From: CAZADA01 sp964636945 | Lineage (GTDB): Bacteria; Pseudomonadota; Alphaproteobacteria; Caulobacterales; Maricaulaceae | Direction: 5' to 3' | Length of the DNA: 64,000 nt | NCBI GenBank assembly: GCA_964636945.1 | Contig: CAZWVH010000005.1 | Span: 3,760 to 67,759 of the forward strand | Shown here: piece by piece, positions 17,263 through 26,552 of the stretch | Numbering within the stretch: the first letter of the stretch is position 1 | How the letters are laid out: each line of letters opens with the position of its first letter | The notes under the pieces: generated by a model | What the model was told of the DNA's origin: nothing | The model's input: the letters and a program-made list of their open reading frames with translations, nothing else | Database searches by the model: none | Translations under genes and position numbers: made by a program

Positions 17263-20200
17263 TTATTCCGCCGGCTGAGGTGCGGCGCTTCCGCCGCTGC
17301 GCTTTTCTTCGATTTCGTTGGCGCCAATCAGATGGAAGCGTTCACCGTTCCACAGCCACTTAAAGTAGCGGCCGATGTCCGAGCCCAAGGCGTAAAGCGC
17401 TGGCACCAGGAACAGGGTGAGGAACAGGGCGAACACGATCGCGAAGGCAAGAGCCACCACCATGGGCTTCAAGAACTGAGCCTGGGTCGAACGCTCCATC
17501 ATCATGGGCAGAACCCCGATAAATGTGGTGACGGAGGTGAGCAGGATTGGCCGGAAGCGCGCCGTACCCGCCTCGACCAGTGCTTGGAATGCACCCATGC
17601 CTTCGCGGCGCAGCCGGTTGACATAGTCGATCAGGACAAGGTTGTCGTTGATCACCACACCAGCGGCGGCAATGATCCCAAACACCGAGAACAACCCAAG
17701 CGATACCCCCATAATCAAATTCCCGATTACGGCCCCAACCAAACAGAAAGGAATGGAGATGAGGATCAGCAGAGGTTGGAAGATCGCGCGGAATGCTATC
17801 GCGAGCAGAAAATACATGCCGACCAGCACAATCAAGAACAAGACTGAGACTTCTTGATTAAACTCATTCTGGTCTTGCCGTTCGCCCACATCAACGCGAT
17901 TAACTTGGGGATGCCGGGCGTCGAAGAATTGGTAATAATTCTGCTCTAAGTCTTGATAAACTTGGCCGAGTTCTTCCCGTTTCACGTCAGCAACCACATA
18001 GACCTCGCGCTGACGATCGCGACGCAAGATACGGTTAATGCCGTCGGCAAATGACACTTCCGCCACAGCAGCAAGCGGCACTTCTCGCCCATCATCGGTG
18101 CGGATACGGAATTGCTCCAAGCTTTCCAGCGATTCGCGCTCGGACTTGGTTAAGCGCACCATCACACGCACGTCTTGGCCGTCACGTGGCAGCCGTTGCG
18201 CTTCAACACCATAGAACGCATTGGCCAACTGCCGCGTCACTTCAGCTTCAGTGAGGCCCAGCGCCTGCGCGCCCGCCAACAAACTGAGGCGCGCTTCATC
18301 GGCGGCCGACTGCATGGAGTCGCGCACATCAAATGTGGCGTCGTAGGTAGACAATTGCGCTTTCAAGTCGGTGGCGGCCGCCACGAGCGCCTCCAGATTG
18401 TCCGATTGAAGCGATACAAACACCCGGCTTTGGTTATTATTGAAGTTCGACGTGAAGTTGACTTCCTCTGCGTCGGGCACCGGCCCAAGTCGCTCGCGCA
18501 AATCCTCCGAGATTTCCGCCACGGAGATGTCTTTCGGCCGGTCTTCGGCGGGGTGAAGGCTAATCCACGCATTGATGCCGTCATCAAATGAGAATGCTGA
18601 GATGGCGTCCACGATTGGTTTTTCGGGATAGCGCGCATTCATCTCGTCCATGAACGCCTGTTCGGCGACCTCGAGTTGCTCCTTGATCTGCAACACGCGC
18701 GAATAGGGCGTACCGTCAGGCATGTCGATTTGGACAAAGATGAAATCTTGCTCCACGTCCGGCATGAAGCTGGTTTTCACATAGCCCATGGCGAGTGCGC
18801 CGATCGACAACACCATGAAGGAGATGAAGAGCGTCACCGTGGCATAGCGCGTGCGAATCGCCGTTGCGATCAGAGGGCGATACAGGTTGTTCGCCACCCA
18901 GATCAATCCATCGGCGAAGCGCTTTTGGAAACGGATGAGCGGTCCAAAAAAGCCTGTCGTACGTTGCGGTTTCAGGTGCGCTAAGTGGTTTGGCAGAATC
19001 AGCAGGCTTTCCACCAAAGAAAAGCCCAACGCCGCCATCACCACCAGAGAAATCTGCCCGGTGAATTGGACTTCTGGCCCAGAAAGCAAAATCCACGGCA
19101 AAAAGGCGAGCACCGTTGTAATAATCGCGAAGATCACCGGCTTTGCGACAAGTCGTGTGCCCCAAATGGCCGCATCATGCCCTCGACGGCCGCGCTCCAC
19201 CTGATTGTGAATGTTTTCACCCACAATGATGGCGTCATCCACCACGATGCCAATGACGAGGAGAAAAGCGAATAGCGACAACATGTTCAGCGAGACGCCC
19301 AAATAGGGTAGTACTGCAATGGCGCCAAGGAATGCTGTAGCAATGCCAATGGCCACCCAGAACGCCACAATGGGGCGCAAGAACAGCATAAGCGTTGCAA
19401 GAACCAGGATCAGTCCAATGCCCGCGCTGTTCAGGACTGTCTTCATGCGCGCAAAGTACGCGTCAGAGTCATCCCACCATAGGGTCAGGTTGACGCCCGG
19501 CGGCAGTTCGGCCTGTTTGGCCTCGATGAAGTCAGCCAGCTCGCGCTTGGTGTTCACAACGTTCATGCCCTGCTCCAGCGTGCGCAGGGCAATGATGGTC
19601 ATGGGTTCGCCGTTAAAAGTGGCGTCGAAATTGGCGTCCACAAAGCCGTCGCGAACTGTGGCCACGTCCCGGACGCGGACCAAAGCGCCATCTTCGGTTT
19701 GGCGAACGATAATATTTTCAAATTCTTCAGCATTGTTGGCTTGGTTACGCGTTGCGACGGAAACATTGCCAGATTGTGTGCGCACAAAGCCGCCGCCCAC
19801 ATTGACGGACTCAGAGCGAATGGCATTCGCCACTTCCTCAAACGTCAGGCCAAACCGACGCAGCGCTTCATCCGACACCTCAATGGATACTTCCTCATCC
19901 AATGCGGCGTTGACGATGGCGCGTGATGCGCCTGGCACCTGCCGTGCGACCTCATCGCGAATGTCATCGGCAAGTCGTTTGAGCTCCAGGCGATCCACAT
20001 TCCCGTGAAGCGCCATGCCCATATACCAGTTATCGTTCATCCACCGGCGCACCACAGGCCGCAGCGCTTGAGCCGGCAAATTGTTGATGGCGTCCACCCG
20101 AAGCTTCAGATCGTTGATGAAGGGTTCCATGTCCGTAGAGCGCAGAGCCTCAATGCTCACCGAGCCAGAGCCCTCATTCGCCCGGGAGGTGATCGCTTCG

Positions 20201-20493
20201 ATCCCCTCCATGTCGGCAATGGCTTCTTCAATGCGCACCAGGATTTGTTCTTCCACTTCCGCGGGAGAGGCGCCTGGCCAAGACACGGAGACCGTCACGC
20301 CATTCCAACCCGCGGTTGGGAAGGTCAGCCGGTCCATTTGGATGTAGCCGATGATCCCGCCGATGATGGCGAGCAGCATCAGCAGGTTCGCGGCCACCCC
20401 GTTTTGCGCCCACCATGCGATCAGACCGCGGTGTTCCGTGGGTGCGTCAAATGAGCTGGGACCAGGTTCGTGTGCGTTGCCCTCGACCGACAT
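17263..20493 (-). CDS. RND efflux pump permease (HAE1 family)
   Basis: A 1076-residue inner membrane proton-driven efflux pump. Helix 1 lies near residues 30-50, followed by a porter domain, helices 2-6 (about 355-500), a second porter domain and the final helix bundle (about 870-1040). The proton-relay pair is visible in VIGIVVDDAIIVGENI, and the matching later helix reads AGVVINDNLVLIDYV. The closest general type is HAE1/AcrB-like rather than the heavy-metal type, judged from memory of the families. Its ATG shares one base with the adaptor stop (TAATG), so translation is coupled. Together with the adaptor and outer membrane factor it forms a complete tripartite pump; substrates cannot be read from sequence. 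Confidence 0.93.
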   Translation of the reverse strand: MSVEGNAHEPGPSSFDAPTEHRGLIAWWAQNGVAANLLMLLAIIGGIIGYIQMDRLTFPTAGWNGVTVSVSWPGASPAEVEEQILVRIEEAIADMEGIEAITSRANEGSGSVSIEALRSTDMEPFINDLKLRVDAINNLPAQALRPVVRRWMNDNWYMGMALHGNVDRLELKRLADDIRDEVARQVPGASRAIVNAALDEEVSIEVSDEALRRFGLTFEEVANAIRSESVNVGGGFVRTQSGNVSVATRNQANNAEEFENIIVRQTEDGALVRVRDVATVRDGFVDANFDATFNGEPMTIIALRTLEQGMNVVNTKRELADFIEAKQAELPPGVNLTLWWDDSDAYFARMKTVLNSAGIGLILVLATLMLFLRPIVAFWVAIGIATAFLGAIAVLPYLGVSLNMLSLFAFLLVIGIVVDDAIIVGENIHNQVERGRRGHDAAIWGTRLVAKPVIFAIITTVLAFLPWILLSGPEVQFTGQISLVVMAALGFSLVESLLILPNHLAHLKPQRTTGFFGPLIRFQKRFADGLIWVANNLYRPLIATAIRTRYATVTLFISFMVLSIGALAMGYVKTSFMPDVEQDFIFVQIDMPDGTPYSRVLQIKEQLEVAEQAFMDEMNARYPEKPIVDAISAFSFDDGINAWISLHPAEDRPKDISVAEISEDLRERLGPVPDAEEVNFTSNFNNNQSRVFVSLQSDNLEALVAAATDLKAQLSTYDATFDVRDSMQSAADEARLSLLAGAQALGLTEAEVTRQLANAFYGVEAQRLPRDGQDVRVMVRLTKSERESLESLEQFRIRTDDGREVPLAAVAEVSFADGINRILRRDRQREVYVVADVKREELGQVYQDLEQNYYQFFDARHPQVNRVDVGERQDQNEFNQEVSVLFLIVLVGMYFLLAIAFRAIFQPLLILISIPFCLVGAVIGNLIMGVSLGLFSVFGIIAAAGVVINDNLVLIDYVNRLRREGMGAFQALVEAGTARFRPILLTSVTTFIGVLPMMMERSTQAQFLKPMVVALAFAIVFALFLTLFLVPALYALGSDIGRYFKWLWNGERFHLIGANEIEEKRSGGSAAPQPAE

Positions 20494-21839
20494 TAGCCGT
20501 CTCCGTCATTTTGCGAGGAGGCTTCGACCAAAACCTGCTCGCTGTCGTCGTCTTCGTCCGCATCTTCGTCGGACTCTGCGTGTTCGCCGTCTTGCTCTCC
20601 CTCTTCGTTCTCTTCTGGGATAGGGAAAAGCAGCTCATTCGTTTCGGCGTCATAGACGTCGATGCGCATGTCTTCTTGGGCGGAAAGCAGCGCGGATGTG
20701 ATGACGTAATCGCCGGCCTCAACACCGCTTGCGACAATCACGGACTTGCGATCGGTATTGGCCACTTCCACGTCACGGATCGCCAGCGTACCGTCAAGGT
20801 TCGCGATATAGACCTGTGACGTGCCGCGCAGCGCCTGCCGTGGCAGCTCAACTGCATTCTCGATGGTGCGGCCTGCGACCTCAGCGGTCACAAACAGGCC
20901 CACGGGAAGCGGTACGCCGTTAGCAGAGCCCTCGCCGAATGGATCACGAACTTCGGCGACAGCGTAGATCACGCGTGTGCGCGGATCGATCACGCTGTCA
21001 GTCCGCATGATGCGACCCTCCCACTCACGCTCCGCGCCGCTTACACGCCCCTTGAGAGTGACCGGTGCGCCGCTCTCAATGGATTCGGCGCTGAAGGCCA
21101 CCGGCAGTCCAACCAACGCCAATTCCTGGTCTGTCAAAGGAAGCCGGATCTCAAAAATGTCAGTGGCGTAAATGCTTCCAAGCGAGCCTGACGAACCGGG
21201 CGACACGTATTGGCCAATGTCGGCTGACTTCTGGCGGACACGGCCGGTGAACGGCGCGACAATCTCGGTGCGTTCAAGCGCCAAACGGGCGTCAGCCAGA
21301 CTGGCTTCAGCGGCAGCCAATTGTGCGCGCGCTTCGGCCAATTGCGGTTCACGCAATGTGAGCGAAGAGGCCGGGCCTTCACCCAGTTCTTCCCAATCGC
21401 GGCGTGCAATCTCTGACTCAGCACGTTCACGCTCCAGGGCGCTGCGCGCTTGAGCGACTTGGCCTTCAGCGCGAGTGACGGCCAAGCGATAGTCGGCGTC
21501 ATCAATGCGCAGCAAGACTTCACCTTGCTCGAAGTAGCCGCCATCGATGAAGTTGGGGGACACATAGGTAATTCGCCCAGTCACTTGCGGCGTCAGAGTG
21601 ATTTGGCTACGCGGTCGGGTCTCACCTTGCGCGCTCACCGAAAGCGTGATGTCGCTGCGTTCAGCTTGCGTGGCGAACACCACAAGACCTTTGTCCTGTT
21701 CATCGTTTCGCTCTGGTTTCTTTTGGCCTGCCTGCATGGCGATCATACCGGCCACCGTCGCGGCGATGATCACCGCAACTGGCAGGAGCCCAAACACAAA
21801 CATGCGCATAGGGCGGGTTGACGTGAAAATCGAGCTCAT
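20493..21839 (-). CDS. RND efflux periplasmic adaptor with acidic tail
   Basis: A 448-residue membrane fusion protein. It has an N-terminal helix (about 12-33), a lipoyl/hairpin region (about 65-215: VSAQGETRPRSQITLTPQV, then a long coiled-coil rich in Ala, Glu and Arg, then IVAPFTGRVRQKSADIGQYV), a beta-barrel and a membrane-proximal domain. The last 45 or so residues are extremely acidic (Glu/Asp runs between about 405 and 435), which is unusual for this family. The start overlaps the stop of the outer membrane factor gene by four bases (ATGA), and the stop shares a base with the pump start, giving a tightly coupled operon. Confidence 0.92.
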   Translation of the reverse strand: MSSIFTSTRPMRMFVFGLLPVAVIIAATVAGMIAMQAGQKKPERNDEQDKGLVVFATQAERSDITLSVSAQGETRPRSQITLTPQVTGRITYVSPNFIDGGYFEQGEVLLRIDDADYRLAVTRAEGQVAQARSALERERAESEIARRDWEELGEGPASSLTLREPQLAEARAQLAAAEASLADARLALERTEIVAPFTGRVRQKSADIGQYVSPGSSGSLGSIYATDIFEIRLPLTDQELALVGLPVAFSAESIESGAPVTLKGRVSGAEREWEGRIMRTDSVIDPRTRVIYAVAEVRDPFGEGSANGVPLPVGLFVTAEVAGRTIENAVELPRQALRGTSQVYIANLDGTLAIRDVEVANTDRKSVIVASGVEAGDYVITSALLSAQEDMRIDVYDAETNELLFPIPEENEEGEQDGEHAESDEDADEDDDSEQVLVEASSQNDGDG

Positions 21840-23377
21840 AACGCACGCTCCAATTGCGCCGCGGTGGCGGGGTCGGATTCAAAATCAGTCAAGAAGTCGC
21901 CGCCAATGGCGACGTATAAATTCACACGGTTTACTACGCGGTCCCGGCGTACGGCGATCAGTTGACGCTCGGCGGAAATGCGCCGGCTTTGCGCGTTCAA
22001 CAGATCAAAAATCGTGCCTACGCCTCGGCTATACTCGCGTTCTGCAAGCTCCTCGGCCGCCAGCGCCTCTTCGACCGCGATCGCTAAAGCATTGTCTCGC
22101 GCGGCCAATGTCGTTTCTGCATCTAGTGCGGCCTCGGCCTCATTAAAAGCCGCCAAGGCTGTGTTGGCGTAAATCGCCAGTCGCTCGTAGGCGGATTGCT
22201 TGGCGCGTTCAGACTCAGCCAGCAAGGCGCCGCCACGGAACACGGGCTGCAAAAGTGACCCCGCCAGCCTCGACACCAAATAATCGGGATCGAACGCTTC
22301 GCTAAAATCTTCGCCATCAGTACCATAGGTCGCCGTCAAAGTCAGCTGAGGCATCAAGGCCTTGCGCGCAGCAGAAGCGCGAAATCCCGCCGCCTGTAAA
22401 GACGCTTCGGCCGAACGCAGATCTGGCCGGCGGGCGAGCAACTCTCCTGGTGCGCCCACGGTTTCCAATTCCGGCAATTGTGGCAGAGCGTCAGCGGCGT
22501 TGATTTCAGCGGACGGGTAGCGGCCAAGCAGCACTTCGAGAGATCGGGCTGCGTTGTTTTCCAAATTCTGTTGGAGCAACAAGTTGGCTTCACTTGAAGC
22601 GAGTGACGAACGCGCCAAGCGCACATCCAGTGATGTGGCGAGACCTGCTTCGAACCGGCGCCGGGTGAGGCGCAAGGAACGCTCCTGAGTGGCGACGTCA
22701 TCTTCAGCAAGCAAGGTTAAGAGCCGCGCTTGGATAAGGTCGTACCATCCGCGAGCAACCGAACCCGCCAAGGATAATTGTGCATCGTCGAAATTGGCCT
22801 GTGCGGCGAAAGCGTCCTGTTGGCCCGCTTTAGCGACATCGCGCACACGGCCCCAAACGTCGGCTTCCCAACTGGCTGACACGCCAAGTCCGGCATTGTT
22901 GGCCTCTGCGATTGTCACGACTTCGCTGGCGGAGTTGGGATCGGCGATGACATCGTTTTGATCGATCTCGCCGTCACCGTTGACGTCTGTGGTCGGGATC
23001 GCCCCGGAAACAGCAAATTCGTTCTGGCTTCGATCAAGGCGTGCGTCCAGGCGCGGCAGCCGCGGCGCCCCGGCGACGCGCGCGCTGGCTCGCGCTTGCT
23101 CCAGTCGAGCGGCGGCGGCAGCGAGATCGTAATTGTTTTCAAGCGCCTCAGCGATCAATGCGGACAAGGCGGGATCGCCAAAAGATGCAATCCAGTCTCC
23201 TCGCGGGGGCGCGCTAGGCAAGTCGCTTGCTGACCAGGATTGCTCCCCGTCAGATTTGCCGCGAAACATGGAAATGTTGTCGAGCATTTCTTTTCCTGGC
23301 GCAGATACACACGCTGTGGCTGCGAGTAATGTGCTAGTGCTCAGCACTGTTCGCAGCATCAAATATGAACCCCTCAT
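21836..23377 (-). CDS. Outer membrane efflux lipoprotein (TolC/NodT family)
   Basis: A 513-residue outer membrane factor. The N-terminus is a lipoprotein signal with lipobox LAATAC (Cys about 23). Two TolC/OEP repeats follow, with helix-rich coiled-coil stretches, LARSSLASSEANLLLQQNLE, ELLARRPDLRSAEASLQAAG and RGVGTIFDLLNAQSRRISAER, which mark the NodT/OprM group. A 25-residue insert around 125-150 (DVNGDGEIDQNDVIAD) looks like a calcium-binding EF-hand or dockerin-type loop and is not usual in this family. The ATG at 23377 has AGAGGAG just upstream. It heads the outer membrane factor-adaptor-pump operon, divergent from phoR. Confidence 0.9.
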   Translation of the reverse strand: MRGSYLMLRTVLSTSTLLAATACVSAPGKEMLDNISMFRGKSDGEQSWSASDLPSAPPRGDWIASFGDPALSALIAEALENNYDLAAAAARLEQARASARVAGAPRLPRLDARLDRSQNEFAVSGAIPTTDVNGDGEIDQNDVIADPNSASEVVTIAEANNAGLGVSASWEADVWGRVRDVAKAGQQDAFAAQANFDDAQLSLAGSVARGWYDLIQARLLTLLAEDDVATQERSLRLTRRRFEAGLATSLDVRLARSSLASSEANLLLQQNLENNAARSLEVLLGRYPSAEINAADALPQLPELETVGAPGELLARRPDLRSAEASLQAAGFRASAARKALMPQLTLTATYGTDGEDFSEAFDPDYLVSRLAGSLLQPVFRGGALLAESERAKQSAYERLAIYANTALAAFNEAEAALDAETTLAARDNALAIAVEEALAAEELAEREYSRGVGTIFDLLNAQSRRISAERQLIAVRRDRVVNRVNLYVAIGGDFLTDFESDPATAAQLERAL

Positions 23378-23551
23378 TGTTCACTCCTCTCGGCCGCTAA
23401 ACTACCGAATTTATTCTCTTGGTCACTTTGTTTTTTATTGAAAAACGGTAAGGTTCGGTACAGGCGCAGTTCATGTTTGCGGTCGCACCCCCGGTTGTTC
23501 GCGCCGCAATTGCTACACCTTCATGGCTCTACAACACCAGTGGAGACGTGT

Positions 23552-24991
23552 ATGCAAGCGCCCAAGATGCATCCACAGACCAATGAACCAGGTTCAAGAC
23601 ACTCCCATCCGCGCGGCCGTTGGGCTGCGCTTTGGCTAGGGTGCGTGATCCTTTTGGCGATACCTGCGTTGGCGGGAAGATTGGCGCCTGGCGTGGGCAT
23701 GTTTCTGGCGGTTGGCCTTGGGCTTTGGATCTGGTTGGCCTTTCGTGTGATGTCTGCGGAACGCGAACGTGATCCGCGAGCGGTGCGCACTGCGCCTTTG
23801 GCCCGCGAGGAAAAGACAGAACTCAAGATCGCCATGGGCGCGCGGATCATGGATGTTCTTCCCGAACCGGTCATGTTGTTGGGGCGGGGCGGACGGATCA
23901 TCGCAGCCAATCCAGCTGCAAGGCGTCGGTTCGCCACAAAATTGGAGGGAGGACTACTCTCCATCGTATTGCGAGAGCCCGACGTCCTTGGCGCTGTGGC
24001 GGCGTGCGAGGCAGGCGGCGCGCCACGCCTTGTGCGATTTATGTCGCTCGCGCCTCAAGAAGAGCACGCCCGAGCATTCGTGGCCCCGCTCGTGGCGGAA
24101 GATGACCAGATTTCGCCGCCTGCTGCCCTGGTTCTTCTTGTTATCCACGACGAAACGGCGCTGCGACGTGCAGAACGACTCAGATTGGATTTTTTGGCCA
24201 ACGCCAGTCACGAATTGCGCACGCCGCTTACATCACTTGCCGGATTTATTGAAACTTTGCGCGGGCACGCCAAAGATGACCCCGAAGCCCGGGAGTACTT
24301 TTTATCGATCATGGACGCGCAGACAGCTCGCATGCGCCGGCTGATCAGCGATCTATTGTCACTCAGTCGCCTGGAACTCTACGAACATGTGCCGCCGGAA
24401 GGCGAAACGGACTTGGTGGAACTGGCAAGAGACGTGGCGGCGGGGTTGGCCCCTCTCGCTGACGAAGCCAAAGTTGCGATTGAGCTTGAAGCGCCGCCCA
24501 TGCCGGTTGTGGTTGCTGGAGCCCGAGATGAGCTCGTACAAGTGGCGCAAAACTTAACCGAGAACGCGATCAAATACTCGGGCGAAGGCGGCGTCGTGCG
24601 TATGTTAGTGGCCGCGTCATCAAGCCGTGAGGCCATTGAGCGAGAAACCTTGCGGGCTGGAGATGGAGACTCTCGTTTTGCAATCCTCACTCCGCCGCTG
24701 GATACGCGCGAGTACGGATGGCTCAGCGTCGCGGACTGTGGCCCAGGGATTGCGCGCCAGCACCTTCCCCGTTTGGGCGAGCGCTTTTTTCGGGTCGATG
24801 CAGAGGCCCCGCAGTCTAAGCAGGGAACTGGGTTGGGTTTGGCCATCGCCAAGCATATACTCTCCCGCCACCGGGGAGGATTGCTCGTTTCCAGTCAAGA
24901 AGGCGCAGGCGCAGCGTTTACGATGATTGCGCCCAAGGTGGCTGGCCGATCGGAAGTGAAGGCGGCTGTTGAGGAAGGTAGCGCGGTGTGA
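23552..24991 (+). CDS. phoR: Phosphate regulon sensor kinase PhoR
   Basis: Sensor histidine kinase that phosphorylates PhoB when phosphate is scarce. The 479-residue protein has two adjacent N-terminal helices (about 25-65) with almost no periplasmic loop, a PAS-like domain (about 90-205: MDVLPEPVMLLGRGGRIIAANPAA), the HisKA box FLANASHELRTPL (His about 220), and an ATPase domain with NLTENAIKYS, DCGPGIA, and GTGLGLAIAKHI. I chose the ATG at 23552, preceded by GGAG; the longest frame starts at 23438 without a ribosome binding site. Absence of a periplasmic sensor domain fits PhoR, which is controlled through PstSCAB and PhoU. pstC follows after 124 bases. Confidence 0.92.
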   Translation: MQAPKMHPQTNEPGSRHSHPRGRWAALWLGCVILLAIPALAGRLAPGVGMFLAVGLGLWIWLAFRVMSAERERDPRAVRTAPLAREEKTELKIAMGARIMDVLPEPVMLLGRGGRIIAANPAARRRFATKLEGGLLSIVLREPDVLGAVAACEAGGAPRLVRFMSLAPQEEHARAFVAPLVAEDDQISPPAALVLLVIHDETALRRAERLRLDFLANASHELRTPLTSLAGFIETLRGHAKDDPEAREYFLSIMDAQTARMRRLISDLLSLSRLELYEHVPPEGETDLVELARDVAAGLAPLADEAKVAIELEAPPMPVVVAGARDELVQVAQNLTENAIKYSGEGGVVRMLVAASSSREAIERETLRAGDGDSRFAILTPPLDTREYGWLSVADCGPGIARQHLPRLGERFFRVDAEAPQSKQGTGLGLAIAKHILSRHRGGLLVSSQEGAGAAFTMIAPKVAGRSEVKAAVEEGSAV

Positions 24992-25020
24992 CCGGCTCAC
25001 ATGCAGCCGCAATCACCAGC

Positions 25021-25038
25021 TTGTCATCATGGTGTAAC
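25021..25038 (+). promoter_or_regulatory. Candidate Pho box before pstC
   Basis: TTGTCAT and GTGTAAC, two heptamers in direct orientation separated by four bases, lie about 80 bases before pstC. The Pho box of enterics is two CTGTCAT-like heptamers with a four-base spacer; the first copy here matches 6 of 7 and the second 4 of 7. The spacing is right, but the second half is weak, and no clear -10 element follows. Confidence 0.4.
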
Positions 25039-25115
25039 AGCCAGAGCATAGGTTGTTGTGTCGGTTTTGGTCACACGGCGCAAAGTCGCAGTGACGCGTT
25101 ACAGGATTGTTTCGG

Positions 25116-26552
25116 ATGACGCATGCGCCCATCCTTCCCATCGTTTTTTTTGCGCTGTTGGCGTTTGGCGCCTTGGCGGCGGTGGTCGGGGCGCGCACTG
25201 CGCGCGAGCTTTTACAAAATGCGGGACCGTCGCATTCCAGGCCCGGCCATTACGCTATTTACTCCGGCATTTGGACATTGGTCCCATCAATGCTGGTGCT
25301 CATGGCCATTGTTGTGTTTGGCGACGCTGCGGTCAATTTGCTTACCATCCGCGAATTTCCAAGTCTCTTCGAAGGATTGGCCGGCTATGAGCGGACCTCT
25401 TTACTAGAGGCGCTCCGTGAAACGCAAAGTGCTGGATCGGGGGGCAACGCCAGTGGCGACCAGGTGATTGTCAGCGCCGAGCACTATGTGCGGCGCGCGG
25501 ATCAGATCATGTTTATTGGCGGGGCCATAGCCGTGTTGGGCGTGGCGGCTCTGGGCATGTCTAGGGCGCGTTCAAAGATGCTCTCCGGTGTCTCAGCACG
25601 TGATGGCGTGGAAGCGGCCACCAAGCGTTTTCTGTTTTTCTGCGCGGCTGTGGCGATTTTGACCACGTTTGGCATTTTGGCGTCATTGCTGGGCGAAAGT
25701 CTCAGATTCTTCTTCATGCTTCCCGAGGACTGGTGGCGCATTTGGACTTGGGAAACGCGGGTGCCGATCAATGACTTTCTGTTTGGTTTGAAATGGAGCC
25801 CACAAACGGCGCTGCGTGAGGACCAGGTGGGGCAGTCGGGGGCGTTCGGTCTTGTGCCATTGTTATACGGCACGCTGTACATCACGGTGATCGCCATGCT
25901 CGTCGCGGCCCCCATCGGGCTGTACTCGGCGATCTTCCTGTCGGAATACGCCAGTCCCGCCGCGCGCGCTTGGGTCAAACCGATCCTGGAAATCCTCGCA
26001 GGCGTTCCCACCGTGGTGTACGGCTTTTTCGCCCTATTGACGGTGGGGCCGGCAATACGCGTGGCGGCCGAATTTGTCGGTTTGGATGTACAGACGCAAT
26101 CGGCATTAGCCGCCGGGCTGGTGATGGGTGTGATGATCATCCCCTTCGTTTCCTCGCTGTCGGATGATGTGATCAACGCCGTGCCGCAATCGCTTCGCGA
26201 TGGCGCTCTGGCGCTGGGGGCCACAAGATCAGAGATGATCAAGAATGTGGTTTTGCCCGCAGCATTGCCCGGCGTTATGGCGGCGTTATTGCTTGCCATT
26301 TCCAGAGCCGTAGGCGAGACCATGATTGTGGTGATGGCGGCCGGACAAGCGGCCAACATTTCTGCCAACCCACTGGAAAGTCTCACCACCATCACCGTTC
26401 AGATCACCAAGTTTTTCACCGGCGACCAGGCCTTCGACAGCGCCAAGACGCTGTCAGCGTTCGCACTTGGATTGGTGCTTTTTACCCTGACCCTCGCGAT
26501 GAACGTGGTCGCCCTTCGGATCGTCAAGACATACCGGGAGAAGTATGAGTAG
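25116..26552 (+). CDS. pstC: Phosphate ABC transporter permease PstC
   Basis: Inner membrane permease of the high-affinity phosphate importer. At 478 residues it is longer than enteric PstC (about 320). The extra part is N-terminal: a helix at 5-25, another near 45-70 and a region that reads FPSLFEGLAGYERTSLLEALRE before the conserved permease core. That core has GLVPLLYGTLYITVIAML, the coupling-helix region DDVINAVPQSLRDGALALGATRSEMIKNVVLPAALPG, and a last helix near 450. The ATG at 25116 follows AGGA by eleven bases; a TTG at 25107 is an alternative. The stop overlaps pstA by eight bases. Confidence 0.92.
   Translation: MTHAPILPIVFFALLAFGALAAVVGARTARELLQNAGPSHSRPGHYAIYSGIWTLVPSMLVLMAIVVFGDAAVNLLTIREFPSLFEGLAGYERTSLLEALRETQSAGSGGNASGDQVIVSAEHYVRRADQIMFIGGAIAVLGVAALGMSRARSKMLSGVSARDGVEAATKRFLFFCAAVAILTTFGILASLLGESLRFFFMLPEDWWRIWTWETRVPINDFLFGLKWSPQTALREDQVGQSGAFGLVPLLYGTLYITVIAMLVAAPIGLYSAIFLSEYASPAARAWVKPILEILAGVPTVVYGFFALLTVGPAIRVAAEFVGLDVQTQSALAAGLVMGVMIIPFVSSLSDDVINAVPQSLRDGALALGATRSEMIKNVVLPAALPGVMAALLLAISRAVGETMIVVMAAGQAANISANPLESLTTITVQITKFFTGDQAFDSAKTLSAFALGLVLFTLTLAMNVVALRIVKTYREKYE

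Noticed and set aside
25502..26395. 297-codon open frame on the minus strand opposite pstC
   Set aside because: Lies wholly inside pstC, has low-complexity composition (Ala, Thr, Met) and no ribosome binding site; a mirror of a GC-rich gene.
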